DNA of 64,000 bases. Origin: Slackia heliotrinireducens DSM 20476 (GTDB taxonomy: Bacteria > Actinomycetota > Coriobacteriia > Coriobacteriales > Eggerthellaceae). Where the stretch lies: positions 2,666,001-2,730,000 of the forward strand of contig NC_013165.1 of NCBI RefSeq assembly GCF_000023885.1, read 5' to 3'. This document shows positions 43,996-52,246 of the stretch, in pieces. The translations under genes and the position numbers were made by a program. The notes under the pieces are model-generated. The model saw only the letters and a list, made by a program, of their open reading frames with translations. It searched no databases and was not told where the DNA came from. Every line of letters starts with the position of its first letter. Positions within the stretch are counted from its first letter, which is position 1.

Positions 43996-45047
43996 TAATT
44001 CCTCGCCTTCTCTCGACGCAACAGAATGCCAATAACGATTGGCGCACCGAAAATCGCCGTTACGGCTGAGATAGACACCTCAGTCGGAGCGAATATGTTC
44101 CGCGCAATCAAGTCGCAGAACAAGCAGAATATAGCGCCTCCGAGAAACGAGCCTGGGATAACGACAATTGGCTTCGATGTGGAGAGAAGCCTTTTCACCA
44201 CATGGGGTACGGCAATGCCCACAAAGCTGATCGGGCCAGCGAACGCGGTCACGCAAGCCGCCAGCAAACTCGACAGGACTATGAGCGCAACACGGAATAC
44301 CCGAATGTTTACACCCATGCTGCGTGCGTACTGTTCGCCCAGTTGGAAAGCGCCTATCGGTTTCGAGAGGGCGAACACAGCAGCGGACGCCGTCAAAGAG
44401 ACCACGGCAATTATGCCGATATCCCTCCAATTGACGCCTGAGAAGCTTCCGAGCGACCAGTTCTTCAGGTTCACGATGTTAGCATCCGATGCGAACGTGA
44501 TGAGGAAATCGGTTGCCGCTGAACAGATGTACCCCACCATTACGCCTGCCACAATAAGCATGGCCATCGATTCTATTCGCCTCGATACAGACAAGACGAA
44601 CAACATGGCGACCATCGATCCCACGAAAGCTGAAATCACAAGCAACCAAGAGGGCATGGTTCTCGACGAGCCGATGACCACAATCATCATCACCGCAACC
44701 GCGAGCTTTGCACCCGATGAAATACCGAGGATGTACGGCCCGGCAATAGGATTGTTGAAAAATGTCTGCAGCAGAAAGCCCGCCAAAGCCAAAGCGCCGC
44801 CAAGCAAAGCGGCAGCAATAAGCCGAGGCAGGCGAATATCCCAAATCACCTGATATCCGACGCTCTCCGCGTCGTGACCGAAAAGAACTGCAACCAAGTC
44901 ACCAGGGGAAACCTTCAGCGTTCCAATGCAAAGGTTCATCACCGCCAACGCCACCAAAAGTACCCCGAGAAAGGCGAACACCGCGAATGTGCGGCGCCGT
45001 TTCACCGAGCGGCCGAAAGAGTTATCTATGCTGCTTTGACGTTGCAT
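43995..45047 (-). CDS. FecCD/BtuC-type ABC transporter permease
   Basis: A 350-residue membrane permease with about ten helices. The family elements LPRLIAAALLGGALALAGFLLQTFFNNPIAGP, GISSGAKLAV, the NLKNWSLGSFSGV segment and LSTSKPIVVIPGSFLGGAIF are present. It starts directly after the stop codon of the binding-protein gene and overlaps the ATPase gene by one base, so the three form one translational unit. Function: channel for a metal chelate, probably a corrinoid given the upstream cobalamin riboswitch. Confidence 0.9.
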   Translation of the reverse strand: MQRQSSIDNSFGRSVKRRRTFAVFAFLGVLLVALAVMNLCIGTLKVSPGDLVAVLFGHDAESVGYQVIWDIRLPRLIAAALLGGALALAGFLLQTFFNNPIAGPYILGISSGAKLAVAVMMIVVIGSSRTMPSWLLVISAFVGSMVAMLFVLSVSRRIESMAMLIVAGVMVGYICSAATDFLITFASDANIVNLKNWSLGSFSGVNWRDIGIIAVVSLTASAAVFALSKPIGAFQLGEQYARSMGVNIRVFRVALIVLSSLLAACVTAFAGPISFVGIAVPHVVKRLLSTSKPIVVIPGSFLGGAIFCLFCDLIARNIFAPTEVSISAVTAIFGAPIVIGILLRREKARN

Positions 45048-46265
45048 TTATTCCAGCTTCTGTAAATACGTCAGGTCATCATCCGACCCGGTGAACACCG
45101 CATTGAAATCCGAGATAACATCTCCCGTGGCCATCATCTGCTGGTACATGTCCTGGCTGGTCACCCACACGTTGCCGTTCTGAACAGCCGCAAAGTTACC
45201 CAACAGTTCGTTCTTCATGACCAGTTCATCGATGGAGTTCACCCCCGAGTCAATGGTCGCATTGTAAATGATGATGTCAGCGTCCTTCGCTTGGGCGTAA
45301 AAGGTTTCCATCTCCAAAGTGACCGTGGACGTCGCAGAATCGTCGCCCAAATCGCTGAATACATAGTCGCCGCCCGCCAGTGAAATCATCTTCGTTACAT
45401 AGTCGCCCGGCTTGCGCACTACCGCCGCACCATTGCTGTTGATATAGAAGAAAGCTACGGTCTTTCCCGTTTCGGTTCCGATTGCCGATTGGGCCTTTTC
45501 GACCTGCGCGTCGAAAAGCTTTGCCGCGACATCCTCTTTGTCGAACAAGGCGCCGTACAGCTTGATCCATTCAGTGCGGCCCAATGGTTCGCTTTCGTAG
45601 CTCGACTGTTCGGTCAGTACAGGGATTCCCAGTTCGATAAGCTTCTCGCGCACGTCCGGGGTATGGTTGATCATGGTCGACTGGATGGATAGCTCGCATC
45701 CTTGCGCCAACAAGGTGTCGTAATCGGGTGCCGAGTATTTCCCGCCGTAAACGATGGACCCATTCTCCATAGCCTCTATTGCGGCCGGGATATGCCAGTT
45801 TTCCTTCGCTATGCCCGAAACCGCAATAGCGTCCATTTCATCCAACGCGTCAAAAAGGCACATGGTGTCAGAAGCAACCAAATACACGTGGTCGATCGGC
45901 TGCTGAAGCACAACTATATCTGCGTCGATGCCTTCGGGCGCAGACGCGCCTTCGGGCACCGTCAGATAGCGCCCGCCGTCAGAAAGACAGGCCAGCTTAT
46001 ACCCTCCCTCGTAATAATCAACGGTAAATCCCGTGGCGTACTGAAGGTCCAGGCTGTCCACGACTTTCCAGTCATTCCCCAAATCGGCGTTGTGGAATGT
46101 CGGCTCGTCGGCAGCATCCGCGGACGCATCCGTCGCAACACTCGCAGTGTTAGATGCACCCGCGGTCGATGCCGGTTCGGTAGGTTCAGCAGAGCAAGCC
46201 GGCAGGAAGCACAGCAACCCTGCAAGCATCAGACAGCATAGCGTCGCATGCATCGTCTTCGTCAT
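45048..46265 (-). CDS. ABC transporter substrate-binding lipoprotein, BtuF/FecB-like
   Basis: A 405-residue lipoprotein with signal peptide and lipobox LPAC, a Thr/Ala-rich linker, then a type III binding fold. Elements are YKLACLSDGGRYLTVPEGA, VVLQQPIDHVYLVAS, GIPVLTEQSSYESEPLGRTEWIKL, and a late helix DMYQQMMATGDVISD. ATG 46265 is preferred; ATG 46274, three codons upstream, is also possible and neither has a strong ribosome-binding site. It is followed at once by the permease gene. It probably captures a corrinoid. Confidence 0.85.
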   Translation of the reverse strand: MTKTMHATLCCLMLAGLLCFLPACSAEPTEPASTAGASNTASVATDASADAADEPTFHNADLGNDWKVVDSLDLQYATGFTVDYYEGGYKLACLSDGGRYLTVPEGASAPEGIDADIVVLQQPIDHVYLVASDTMCLFDALDEMDAIAVSGIAKENWHIPAAIEAMENGSIVYGGKYSAPDYDTLLAQGCELSIQSTMINHTPDVREKLIELGIPVLTEQSSYESEPLGRTEWIKLYGALFDKEDVAAKLFDAQVEKAQSAIGTETGKTVAFFYINSNGAAVVRKPGDYVTKMISLAGGDYVFSDLGDDSATSTVTLEMETFYAQAKDADIIIYNATIDSGVNSIDELVMKNELLGNFAAVQNGNVWVTSQDMYQQMMATGDVISDFNAVFTGSDDDLTYLQKLE

Positions 46266-46386
46266 GCAAGCCATCTCGTTTCACACCCCTTGTGGCTTAG
46301 CCCGCCAACCAACGCACATGTCGTTTTCGGTCAGCAATGGGCACGCGGAGCGATTGTCCGCGCGCCCATTCTCAAACGTTTGTATT

Positions 46387-46671
46387 TTACGACAGACTAT
46401 CGGAATCAAACCTCAGCGTATAGTCAATTAGATGAGGCTGACTCATGGCTGTCGTTTCGGCTTGAACCGCCAAATCTTCATCGAGCGCAGAGACCGGAAT
46501 TTCGAATACTGAGTTCCCGCTGGTATTCACCGGGTAGTATTCTGTACCGTCAACGATCATCAGGTCGTAGTTCGGAGAGGACCACACGATGGTAGCCGTC
46601 ATGGTTCCGTCTTCGTCGATGTCGATCCATGTCGGGCTCGCGACAGATGCTCTGCCAGTGCCGCCCGACAT
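46387..46671 (-). CDS. Truncated domain fragment downstream of the CbiK-like gene, in the same frame
   Basis: A 94-residue reading frame starting MSGGTGRASVASPTWID and ending in TLRFDSDSLS. It matches a beta-rich domain type I know from exported proteins beside corrinoid and metal uptake genes (TIVWSSPNYD, VFEIPVSALDE). The 48563 gene holds a related domain. It has no signal peptide and no good ribosome-binding site. Homologous-looking sequence (HRIAVS) continues upstream of the ATG to the TGA of the CbiK-like gene, in the same frame. It is therefore probably the C-terminal domain of a once longer protein, cut off by the stop codon. Confidence 0.5.
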   Translation of the reverse strand: MSGGTGRASVASPTWIDIDEDGTMTATIVWSSPNYDLMIVDGTEYYPVNTSGNSVFEIPVSALDEDLAVQAETTAMSQPHLIDYTLRFDSDSLS

Positions 46672-46695
46672 CGAAACGGCGATTCGATGTCCTCT

Positions 46696-47940
46696 TCAGC
46701 CTTCGATGCTCTCAAGCGCAGCTGCGGTATGGGCGACATACAGCTCCTGCACGGCAGGAATCTCGCCCAGGCCCATGACCTGCGTCTCGATGTTCTCAAA
46801 AGAACCGGCATCCGTGAACATGCTGACCCAAGACTCCGGATCCTCCGGATCGGCCATGTCGTTGTTGGCATGGTCACCAGCAACCACCATCATGGGACGC
46901 AGCCACACCGTGGAATATCCGCCCTTCTCAACTTCGCCGATAACGACGCTGCATTCAGTTTCTTCAGGCTCGCCCTCGACGGTACCGATGAACACGTTCT
47001 TGTATCCCAGTTCGTCCATCGTAGTCTGCATCTGGCTATACGTTACGTTCGCCTCGTGAGAGGTTCCATGACCCATAAGAACCAGCGCGGCGCCGTCTGC
47101 ATCCATCTCCTCGACGCTGGCGTATCCAGCCTGGGCGACAGCCTCGGCGACAACCGCTTCAGCCACAGCCTTCTTATCGTCATTGATAACAGTGGCGTCA
47201 GCACCGACTTCGCCCAGCAGCGGTTCGGCGATGACAATGTTCATCTGATCGGCATAGGCCTCAGTAGCCTCAACGAGTTCGTCGTATTCGGCACCATGCA
47301 TGAGATGCGTCGGCTGGATGACCAGATTCTTCACGCCGTTGTCTGCAGCACGCTGCAGCGCTTGGTCGACGTTGTCAATGGCCTCGCCGTCACGAGCCAT
47401 AATGTGGTTCAGGATGATCTGAGCAGTAAAGGCACGGCGAACCGACCAATCAGGGAATGCGGCCTGGATGGCACGTTCGACACCACCGATGTCAGCAACA
47501 CGGCTGTCGTTGAAAGACGTGCCGAAGCTTACGACAAGAATCTCGTTCTCTCCGATTCCGTCCTGATTCAGAGGATCGTCCGCAGAGGCATCGCCGGTAT
47601 CGAGAGCGAAGTAGTCGCCTTCTTCGACCTGAGCCTTCTGATCGTCGGACAGAGCGTCCCAAGCTGCCTTCGCTGCAGCACAGTCGTCAGCGGTGGTTTC
47701 GGTCCATTCCTGAACCTGAATAGCTGCGATGAGCTCGTCGACGTCCTCCGGGGTAACCTCGGTGGTTGCCGCCTCTTCGGTAGTCGCTGCCGGTTCGCTA
47801 GTCGCCGCAGGCGCCTCTTGTTCGCTGGTCGTAGCCGCATCGTCGGTTGCGGGCGTCTCTTCGGACGCACAACCCACGCAGGCCATGGCCAGCAGCGCTG
47901 CAATTGCCGTTGCAGCAAAATATTTTACGAAGCTTTTCAT
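46696..47940 (-). CDS. Exported CbiK-like sirohydrochlorin cobaltochelatase lipoprotein
   Basis: A 414-residue class II chelatase of the CbiK type, which inserts cobalt (or iron) into a tetrapyrrole. A lipobox CVGC ends the signal peptide and an Ala/Thr/Glu-rich linker runs to about residue 65. The catalytic domain has VVSFGTSFNDSR, IQPTHLMHGAEY (first His), LVLMGHGTSHEANV (second His) and LRPMMVVAGDHANNDM (third His). Unlike biosynthetic CbiK it is predicted to sit outside the membrane, like the periplasmic CbiK known from Desulfovibrio. It lies in the cobalamin-riboswitch operon. An in-frame TGA separates it from the fragment at 46387. Confidence 0.87.
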   Translation of the reverse strand: MKSFVKYFAATAIAALLAMACVGCASEETPATDDAATTSEQEAPAATSEPAATTEEAATTEVTPEDVDELIAAIQVQEWTETTADDCAAAKAAWDALSDDQKAQVEEGDYFALDTGDASADDPLNQDGIGENEILVVSFGTSFNDSRVADIGGVERAIQAAFPDWSVRRAFTAQIILNHIMARDGEAIDNVDQALQRAADNGVKNLVIQPTHLMHGAEYDELVEATEAYADQMNIVIAEPLLGEVGADATVINDDKKAVAEAVVAEAVAQAGYASVEEMDADGAALVLMGHGTSHEANVTYSQMQTTMDELGYKNVFIGTVEGEPEETECSVVIGEVEKGGYSTVWLRPMMVVAGDHANNDMADPEDPESWVSMFTDAGSFENIETQVMGLGEIPAVQELYVAHTAAALESIEG

Positions 47941-47987
47941 TGGTTTCTTCCTTTCCTTACCTTGTCAAGCCTTCGTTACCATGGTTG

Positions 47988-48563
47988 CTATTCGGATTCT
48001 GGTGAAGACACTGTCACCGTATGGTCGTACCACACGCCTTTTGCGCCGAGGATGGCCACATCAAACGGCTCATCAAGGGCGGGTACAGGGACATCGAATC
48101 CGAACACTTCCTCTTCCATGCCATCGTCATAAGTGACGACGTCGACCGTAGGTTCGAGTAGATTGCCGGCATCAACCTCCGCCTCCGCAGCAGTGCCGAC
48201 ATACAGGTTGACTATCTTTTTCGAAACAAGGCTGAAGTGCACGACCATGCTGCCGTCTTCGGAAACGGTAAGCACACCCATGCCGTCACAAGCCTCGTTT
48301 ACATGGAACATGGAGCTGTCCGTGTCCACTTCCACCTCGTACTCGCCGGGCTTGAGTTCCGACGGATTGGCGCCGCCCTCACCTTCCGCAACGGATTCGG
48401 CATCAGAAGCGGCCGAGGAATCGGCCTCAGCTGCCTGGATAGGTTCATCAGCATCTACAGTCTCTGCGTCGGGCGCAGCGGTGTCAGCCGCCGCGCATCC
48501 CAAGGCGCAACCCAGCGCCAACGTAGCAACGCAAATCACAACCCTTTTGAAAGCCCTCTTCAT
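47988..48563 (-). CDS. Lipoprotein with a metal-uptake-associated beta domain
   Basis: A 191-residue exported protein, first gene after the cobalamin riboswitch. The signal peptide ends in a lipobox (ALGC), followed by an acidic Ala/Asp/Glu linker. The domain (about 85-190) contains PGEYEVEVDTDSSMFHV, VVHFSLVSKKIVNLYVGTAAEAE, FGFDVPVPALDEPFDV and GVWYDHTVTV. The pattern is close to that of the 46387 fragment. ATG 48563 follows AAAGGGG. It may bind the corrinoid or metal outside the cell; this is inference from context. Confidence 0.75.
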   Translation of the reverse strand: MKRAFKRVVICVATLALGCALGCAAADTAAPDAETVDADEPIQAAEADSSAASDAESVAEGEGGANPSELKPGEYEVEVDTDSSMFHVNEACDGMGVLTVSEDGSMVVHFSLVSKKIVNLYVGTAAEAEVDAGNLLEPTVDVVTYDDGMEEEVFGFDVPVPALDEPFDVAILGAKGVWYDHTVTVSSPESE

Positions 48564-48727
48564 AGGACCCCTTTCCCAAACGCGCAATCGCGCAGGAGTC
48601 TGAACATGCCGCGATAGCATCAGCACGTCAGTATGTATGGGGAAAGGGATAGCAAAGCAAGCGATGCCAAGGCATCACGTTCGCCACATCGAAAAGCTCC
48701 GCCGGGGTTCACAGCGGCCTCAATTCG
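48564..48727. other. Leader between the riboswitch and the first gene
   Basis: No gene is seen. A GC-rich hairpin near 48694-48718 (CCGC with GCGG, then CTTTTC on the minus strand) may be the riboswitch expression platform, but pairing is weak. With the riboswitch and 48846-49031, this forms a 468-base gap without protein-coding genes. Confidence 0.4.
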
Positions 48728-48845
48728 AAAGACAGGTTGGGCATTCTGACTTAGCGACTGCCTTACAGTAATGGCCCTTGCTCGGGATTCTCACCCGATT
48801 TCCCCAACGCGTCCGCATGCGCGGTACGCACACTGTCTCCTGTGC
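48728..48845 (-). ncRNA. Cobalamin riboswitch (AdoCbl type)
   Basis: On the minus strand the core reads CGGGTGAGAATCCCGAGC, then AGGGCCATTACTGTAA, then CAGTCGCTAAGTCAGAATGC and CCAACCTGTC. These match the conserved GGTGAxAATCC, receptor-loop and B12-box parts of the class. A 6-bp P1 (AGACAG with CTGTCT) closes it. It lies about 165 bases before the lipoprotein start at 48563 and should repress the operon 48563-43216 when cobalamin is plentiful. Confidence 0.92.
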
Positions 48846-49031
48846 AAGTATTTACATTAGGGAGCAGTATACCCCTTTCTCGGAAAAGAACCTGCGGATG
48901 CAAGAAATGCCCCGCCTATCCCCTCTTTGACGCTTTTTGACGTGAGGTCAGACACAAAAACCTTGCAAAGAGCCATTTCAACCGATTTAACAATGGCAAA
49001 CGCCGCCTCCATATTGATTTGCATAGAGGCT

Positions 49032-49640
49032 CTACCGGCCACTCCCCCTCTGCCCATCAGGATAAACGCCAAGCAGGCCGCCGTACATGCCCTCGAAATG
49101 CGACACCAGCTCGTCCAAGGGAAGGTCCCCGTACTCCCCCGCCAGCCAGCCGAAATAGGCGTAGGTGACGCCCGATGCGATCATGTCGGCCGTCAGCTCC
49201 AGGCATGTTCCACACAAGCCCGGAACATGCATCAGCTCCTCCTTGAAAATATGGCGGAACGCGTTGCGGAATCGACCTCTGAATAGCTCGAACCCGTCTT
49301 CTTTCGCCACGAGCCTGAAAAATCCGATCTCCTGGCGCATCTGCTCGGTGGCCGCTTCGAACAATCCCGCAACATCGGTTTCGCCTGATTTGGAGCTGTT
49401 TTCCAGAATGGCCGAGGTCATCTCGTCCACGTATTCGCAAAGGATGTCATCGACCGTATCGTAATGCGCATAGAACGTCATGCGGTTCACGTTCGCCCGC
49501 TGAGCTAGCTCCTTCACGGTCACGCTGGACGAACCCTTCTCCTGGACCAGGTCGATATAGGCACGGCGCAACGCGGTACGGTTTTTTACAAAACGCAGGT
49601 CATGAGAGGTTTTATACATAATGTCACCGCTGTTTTTCAT
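49032..49640 (-). CDS. TetR/AcrR family regulator
   Basis: A 202-residue regulator. The helix-turn-helix spans about residues 20-70 (VKNRTALRRAYIDLVQEKG, SVTVKELAQRANVNRMTFYAHY). The C-terminal domain is all-helical, TetR_C-like. ATG 49640 follows GGAAATTG; an in-frame ATG at 49619 is also possible. It is divergent from the membrane protein at 49848, and a perfect inverted repeat (49652-49675) lies right upstream of its start, so it may control both genes. Confidence 0.83.
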   Translation of the reverse strand: MKNSGDIMYKTSHDLRFVKNRTALRRAYIDLVQEKGSSSVTVKELAQRANVNRMTFYAHYDTVDDILCEYVDEMTSAILENSSKSGETDVAGLFEAATEQMRQEIGFFRLVAKEDGFELFRGRFRNAFRHIFKEELMHVPGLCGTCLELTADMIASGVTYAYFGWLAGEYGDLPLDELVSHFEGMYGGLLGVYPDGQRGSGR

Positions 49641-49651
49641 CAATTTCCAAT

Positions 49652-49675
49652 CATATGATGCTTAATTATCATATG
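49652..49675. promoter_or_regulatory. Inverted repeat, candidate TetR operator
   Basis: CATATGAT (49652-49659) and ATCATATG (49668-49675) flank GCTTAATT. It lies 12 bases upstream of the TetR start at 49640, in the shared promoter region. Confidence 0.6.
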
Positions 49676-49847
49676 CCTATTTATTGCTCATTGGAAGGAG
49701 CAGACAGCATCCGTACAATGGACCGAAGCAAGCGGAACACGCAACCGACCGGCCGTCCTGCCTGCGGTTGCGCAAAAAAAACGAAGGCTGCAGGGCTGTT
49801 TGACACCTCGAATTCCACCTGCGGCCGCATAAGACAAGGAGGCTTCC

Positions 49848-50657
49848 ATGGGCTATTTCATCGCAATGTTGGTTGCCGGCTACCCAACCGGCGACTGTCT
49901 TCCGGAAAACTTCATCCAACACCTCACGCCAGGTGCGCCGGATTTCGCATTCACGCTGACCGCCGTGATTCTTGCCGTCGTATTCGGCCTGCTCGTGTAC
50001 ATCATCCCCATCATTTTGACGGAGACCGAGCACATCCAGCCCTATCCGCTGTGGCTCCATTGCTTCTACTGGGCGGCGGACTTCATGGGCATCTGGGTAT
50101 TTCTGCATGCGTTTTTGACCAACGACCACTTCTACATGTTCGGCCTGCTCGCAGTGGGCGAAGCCATCTGGGTGGCCATGGAGACCTACTGCCTGCAGCG
50201 CGCCATGACCTATGAGCGCGACCTCAACTGGAATCCTGATTGGGGCTTCCGCAAGCGCCTGACGAACATCATCCTGCTTATCGTGGCGTTCTTCGTGGCG
50301 CTCAACCTCCTGCGCGTGGAGCTGCACGACCCCACAATGTGGAAGTTCTGGATCTTCACCCAGGTGCTCATTACCATCGTGCCTGGTCTGGAGCTTGAAA
50401 AGCGCGGCTACCGGCTGGGCAACGCCCGTATCCTGAACATCGTGTTCATCTGCGTGGCCCTGGTCTCCTTCAATCCGTGGTGCAACATGTGGATGGCCAT
50501 CGCGCCGGATTACTTCTCGCTTGATGTCAATCCCTGGTACTACATCATGGGCGTCGTCTGCCTCTTATTCTCCATCCGCGGCGCGCTCATGTACGAGAAA
50601 CTGCCCGCCAAGCCTGCAACCGTGCAGGCCACCGGCAAAAAGCCGCTTCTGAAATAA
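49848..50657 (+). CDS. Integral membrane protein of unknown function, seven-helix type
   Basis: A 269-residue protein with about seven hydrophobic segments, many aromatic residues and conserved-looking acidic residues next to helices (TETEHIQPYPLWLHCFYWAADFMG, GEAIWVAMETYC). I do not recognise the family. ATG 49848 follows AAGGAGG. It is divergent from a TetR gene, so a role in transport or conversion of the TetR ligand is possible. The following gene on the other strand is convergent. No terminator is evident. Confidence 0.7.
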   Translation: MGYFIAMLVAGYPTGDCLPENFIQHLTPGAPDFAFTLTAVILAVVFGLLVYIIPIILTETEHIQPYPLWLHCFYWAADFMGIWVFLHAFLTNDHFYMFGLLAVGEAIWVAMETYCLQRAMTYERDLNWNPDWGFRKRLTNIILLIVAFFVALNLLRVELHDPTMWKFWIFTQVLITIVPGLELEKRGYRLGNARILNIVFICVALVSFNPWCNMWMAIAPDYFSLDVNPWYYIMGVVCLLFSIRGALMYEKLPAKPATVQATGKKPLLK

Positions 50658-50683
50658 CGAACCCCTCCGGTAGGCCCGGCGAA

Positions 50684-51238
50684 TCACAGTTCGCTTTGCG
50701 TACGGTACGCCTCCCTCAAGACCTCCGGAATACAGGAGAAGATGCAGACGGCAAGCTGCACCGGCGTAGCTTCGAAATCGCCCCGCAGCCAATCCACCAC
50801 GCTGCCGACGTTGCCATGGGCGAAGTGTCTGGCCTCGAAGGCCATTTCCCGAGAAAGCTTGGGAACCCCCAGGTGACGCCGCAGCGCCGTCTCGTTCGCC
50901 TGAATGCTGAACTCCAGAAGATACCGGTAGATCGAATTCTGGGAATCCTCCTCGAAGGCGCGTCGGTAGAAATCCCGGCGCGCCCACAGGCGCCTGTGGG
51001 ACTCTGTGTAGAACTCCAACGTGTAGGGTTGCGCGTTTTCCGACGCCGCCAGATGGTCCTGCTCGAACACCCACGCCACCAGGTCGTACTTGTCTTTAAA
51101 GTGGTAATAGAACACTCTGCGCTCCACGTGCAGCCGGGCGCACAGGTCCGCCACCCGCACCTTCGACAAGGGCATGCGGGCCATCATGGCCTCCAGCTCG
51201 TCGGCGAACATGCGCTTAGTGTCTCTCGTGGCGACCAT
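50684..51238 (-). CDS. TetR family regulator (DhaS/TetR_C_8-like)
   Basis: A 184-residue regulator. The N-terminal helix-turn-helix reads KRMFADELEAMMARMPLSKVRV, ADLCARLHVERRVFYYHFKDKYDL. The C-terminal half (LEFYTESHRRLWARRDFYRRAF) resembles the DhaS-type regulator domain. ATG 51238 follows AAAGGGG by five bases. It is divergent from the radical SAM gene, and a perfect inverted repeat at 51261-51285 lies between them, suggesting that it represses itself and perhaps the radical SAM gene. Confidence 0.84.
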   Translation of the reverse strand: MVATRDTKRMFADELEAMMARMPLSKVRVADLCARLHVERRVFYYHFKDKYDLVAWVFEQDHLAASENAQPYTLEFYTESHRRLWARRDFYRRAFEEDSQNSIYRYLLEFSIQANETALRRHLGVPKLSREMAFEARHFAHGNVGSVVDWLRGDFEATPVQLAVCIFSCIPEVLREAYRTQSEL

Positions 51239-51260
51239 GGTAACCCCTTTCTCTTCATAA

Positions 51261-51285
51261 CCGTACATATTAGCAGTATGTACGG
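51261..51285. promoter_or_regulatory. Inverted repeat, candidate TetR operator
   Basis: CCGTACATA (51261-51269) and TATGTACGG (51277-51285) are perfect 9-bp arms around TTAGCAG. The site lies 22 bases before the TetR start and 64 bases before the radical SAM gene. Confidence 0.68.
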
Positions 51286-51349
51286 TAAATTACGAGTGCA
51301 TCCACGGTAGGATGATCCCAGAAAAGCAAACGGAGAGAAGGAGTCCACC

Positions 51350-52231
51350 ATGCACTTTACCGAACCTGTATACCGCAACCCCTACTGGCCCACATGGCCG
51401 CTGCTTGAGATCACGGCCGGCTGCACCCACAACAAGTGCAAGTTCTGCACCATGTACAAGGGGGTCCGCTTCGACGTGCGTTCGATTGAGGACATCGAGG
51501 CTGACCTGGCGGAACTGCGCACGATGGTGCCCCACGCCCGCACCATCCAGCTGCTGAGCGGCAACCCTTTGGCCCTGCCCTACAGCCGTCTGAAGCCCAT
51601 CCTGGAGAAAATCAACGAGTATCTGCCCGACATGGAATACGTTTACACGGCCGGACGCGTAACCGACCTGCGCAACAAGACCGTCGAGCAGCTTCGCGAG
51701 CTGAAAGAGCTCGGCCTTCGCGAGGTCTCGCTGGGTGTCGAAAGCGGCGACGACTGGACCTTGGATCGCGTCAACAAGGGCTACCACGCCGAGGACATCA
51801 TCGAGCAGTGCGGCAAACTCACCGAAGCCGGGATCGACTTCTGGATGTCGTTCCTGAACGGCGTGGCCGGCCGTTCGCACAGCCGCGACCACGCTATCCA
51901 TTCGGCTGAAATCTTCAGCCAGTGCAAACCCATGCTCGTGGGCACGGGCGGCCTTACGCTGTTCCCCGGCACGCCGCTTTTGGAAGAAGCGCAGGCTGGC
52001 GAGTTCGACCCGCTGAGCGAGCGCGAGATGCTCGAGGAGCTGTTGCTGTTCGTGGAGAATCTGACCTGCGACTGCAAATTCATCACGCACCACACCATCG
52101 GCGGCGACAACCTTTCGGGTCCGAACTTCCTTGCACGCAAGGACGACATCATCTCGTCTCTGCGCGACGAGATCGACCATGGCGACCTGGAAACCTATGC
52201 CGCCATCAGGAGGAACAAGGTCACGCTGTAA
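51350..52231 (+). CDS. Radical SAM protein with a CX4CX2C cluster motif
   Basis: A 293-residue radical S-adenosylmethionine enzyme. The iron-sulfur motif is ITAGCTHNKCKFC near residue 25, which spaces the Cys as CX4CX2C instead of the usual CX3CX2C. Also visible are IQLLSGNPLALP, REVSLGVESGDDWTLDRVNKG (SAM-binding region) and LTLFPGTPLLEEA, typical of the Elp3/MiaB-like superfamily. There is no B12 or SPASM domain. It is divergent from a TetR gene with an operator-like repeat between. ATG 51350 follows GAAGGAG. The reaction is unknown. Confidence 0.85.
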   Translation: MHFTEPVYRNPYWPTWPLLEITAGCTHNKCKFCTMYKGVRFDVRSIEDIEADLAELRTMVPHARTIQLLSGNPLALPYSRLKPILEKINEYLPDMEYVYTAGRVTDLRNKTVEQLRELKELGLREVSLGVESGDDWTLDRVNKGYHAEDIIEQCGKLTEAGIDFWMSFLNGVAGRSHSRDHAIHSAEIFSQCKPMLVGTGGLTLFPGTPLLEEAQAGEFDPLSEREMLEELLLFVENLTCDCKFITHHTIGGDNLSGPNFLARKDDIISSLRDEIDHGDLETYAAIRRNKVTL

Positions 52232-52246
52232 TGATGCACCGGCCGC

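Noticed and set aside
43216-46265. Iron-siderophore importer as the primary call
   Set aside because: The protein family fits both iron chelates and corrinoids. The cobalamin riboswitch and CbiK-like gene in the same operon favour corrinoid; iron is kept only as an alternative.
46690-46700. Selenocysteine or pyrrolysine reading of the TGA at the end of the CbiK-like gene
   Set aside because: There is no recognisable SECIS hairpin after the TGA and no redox-type motif around it. A stop codon breaking a fusion is simpler.
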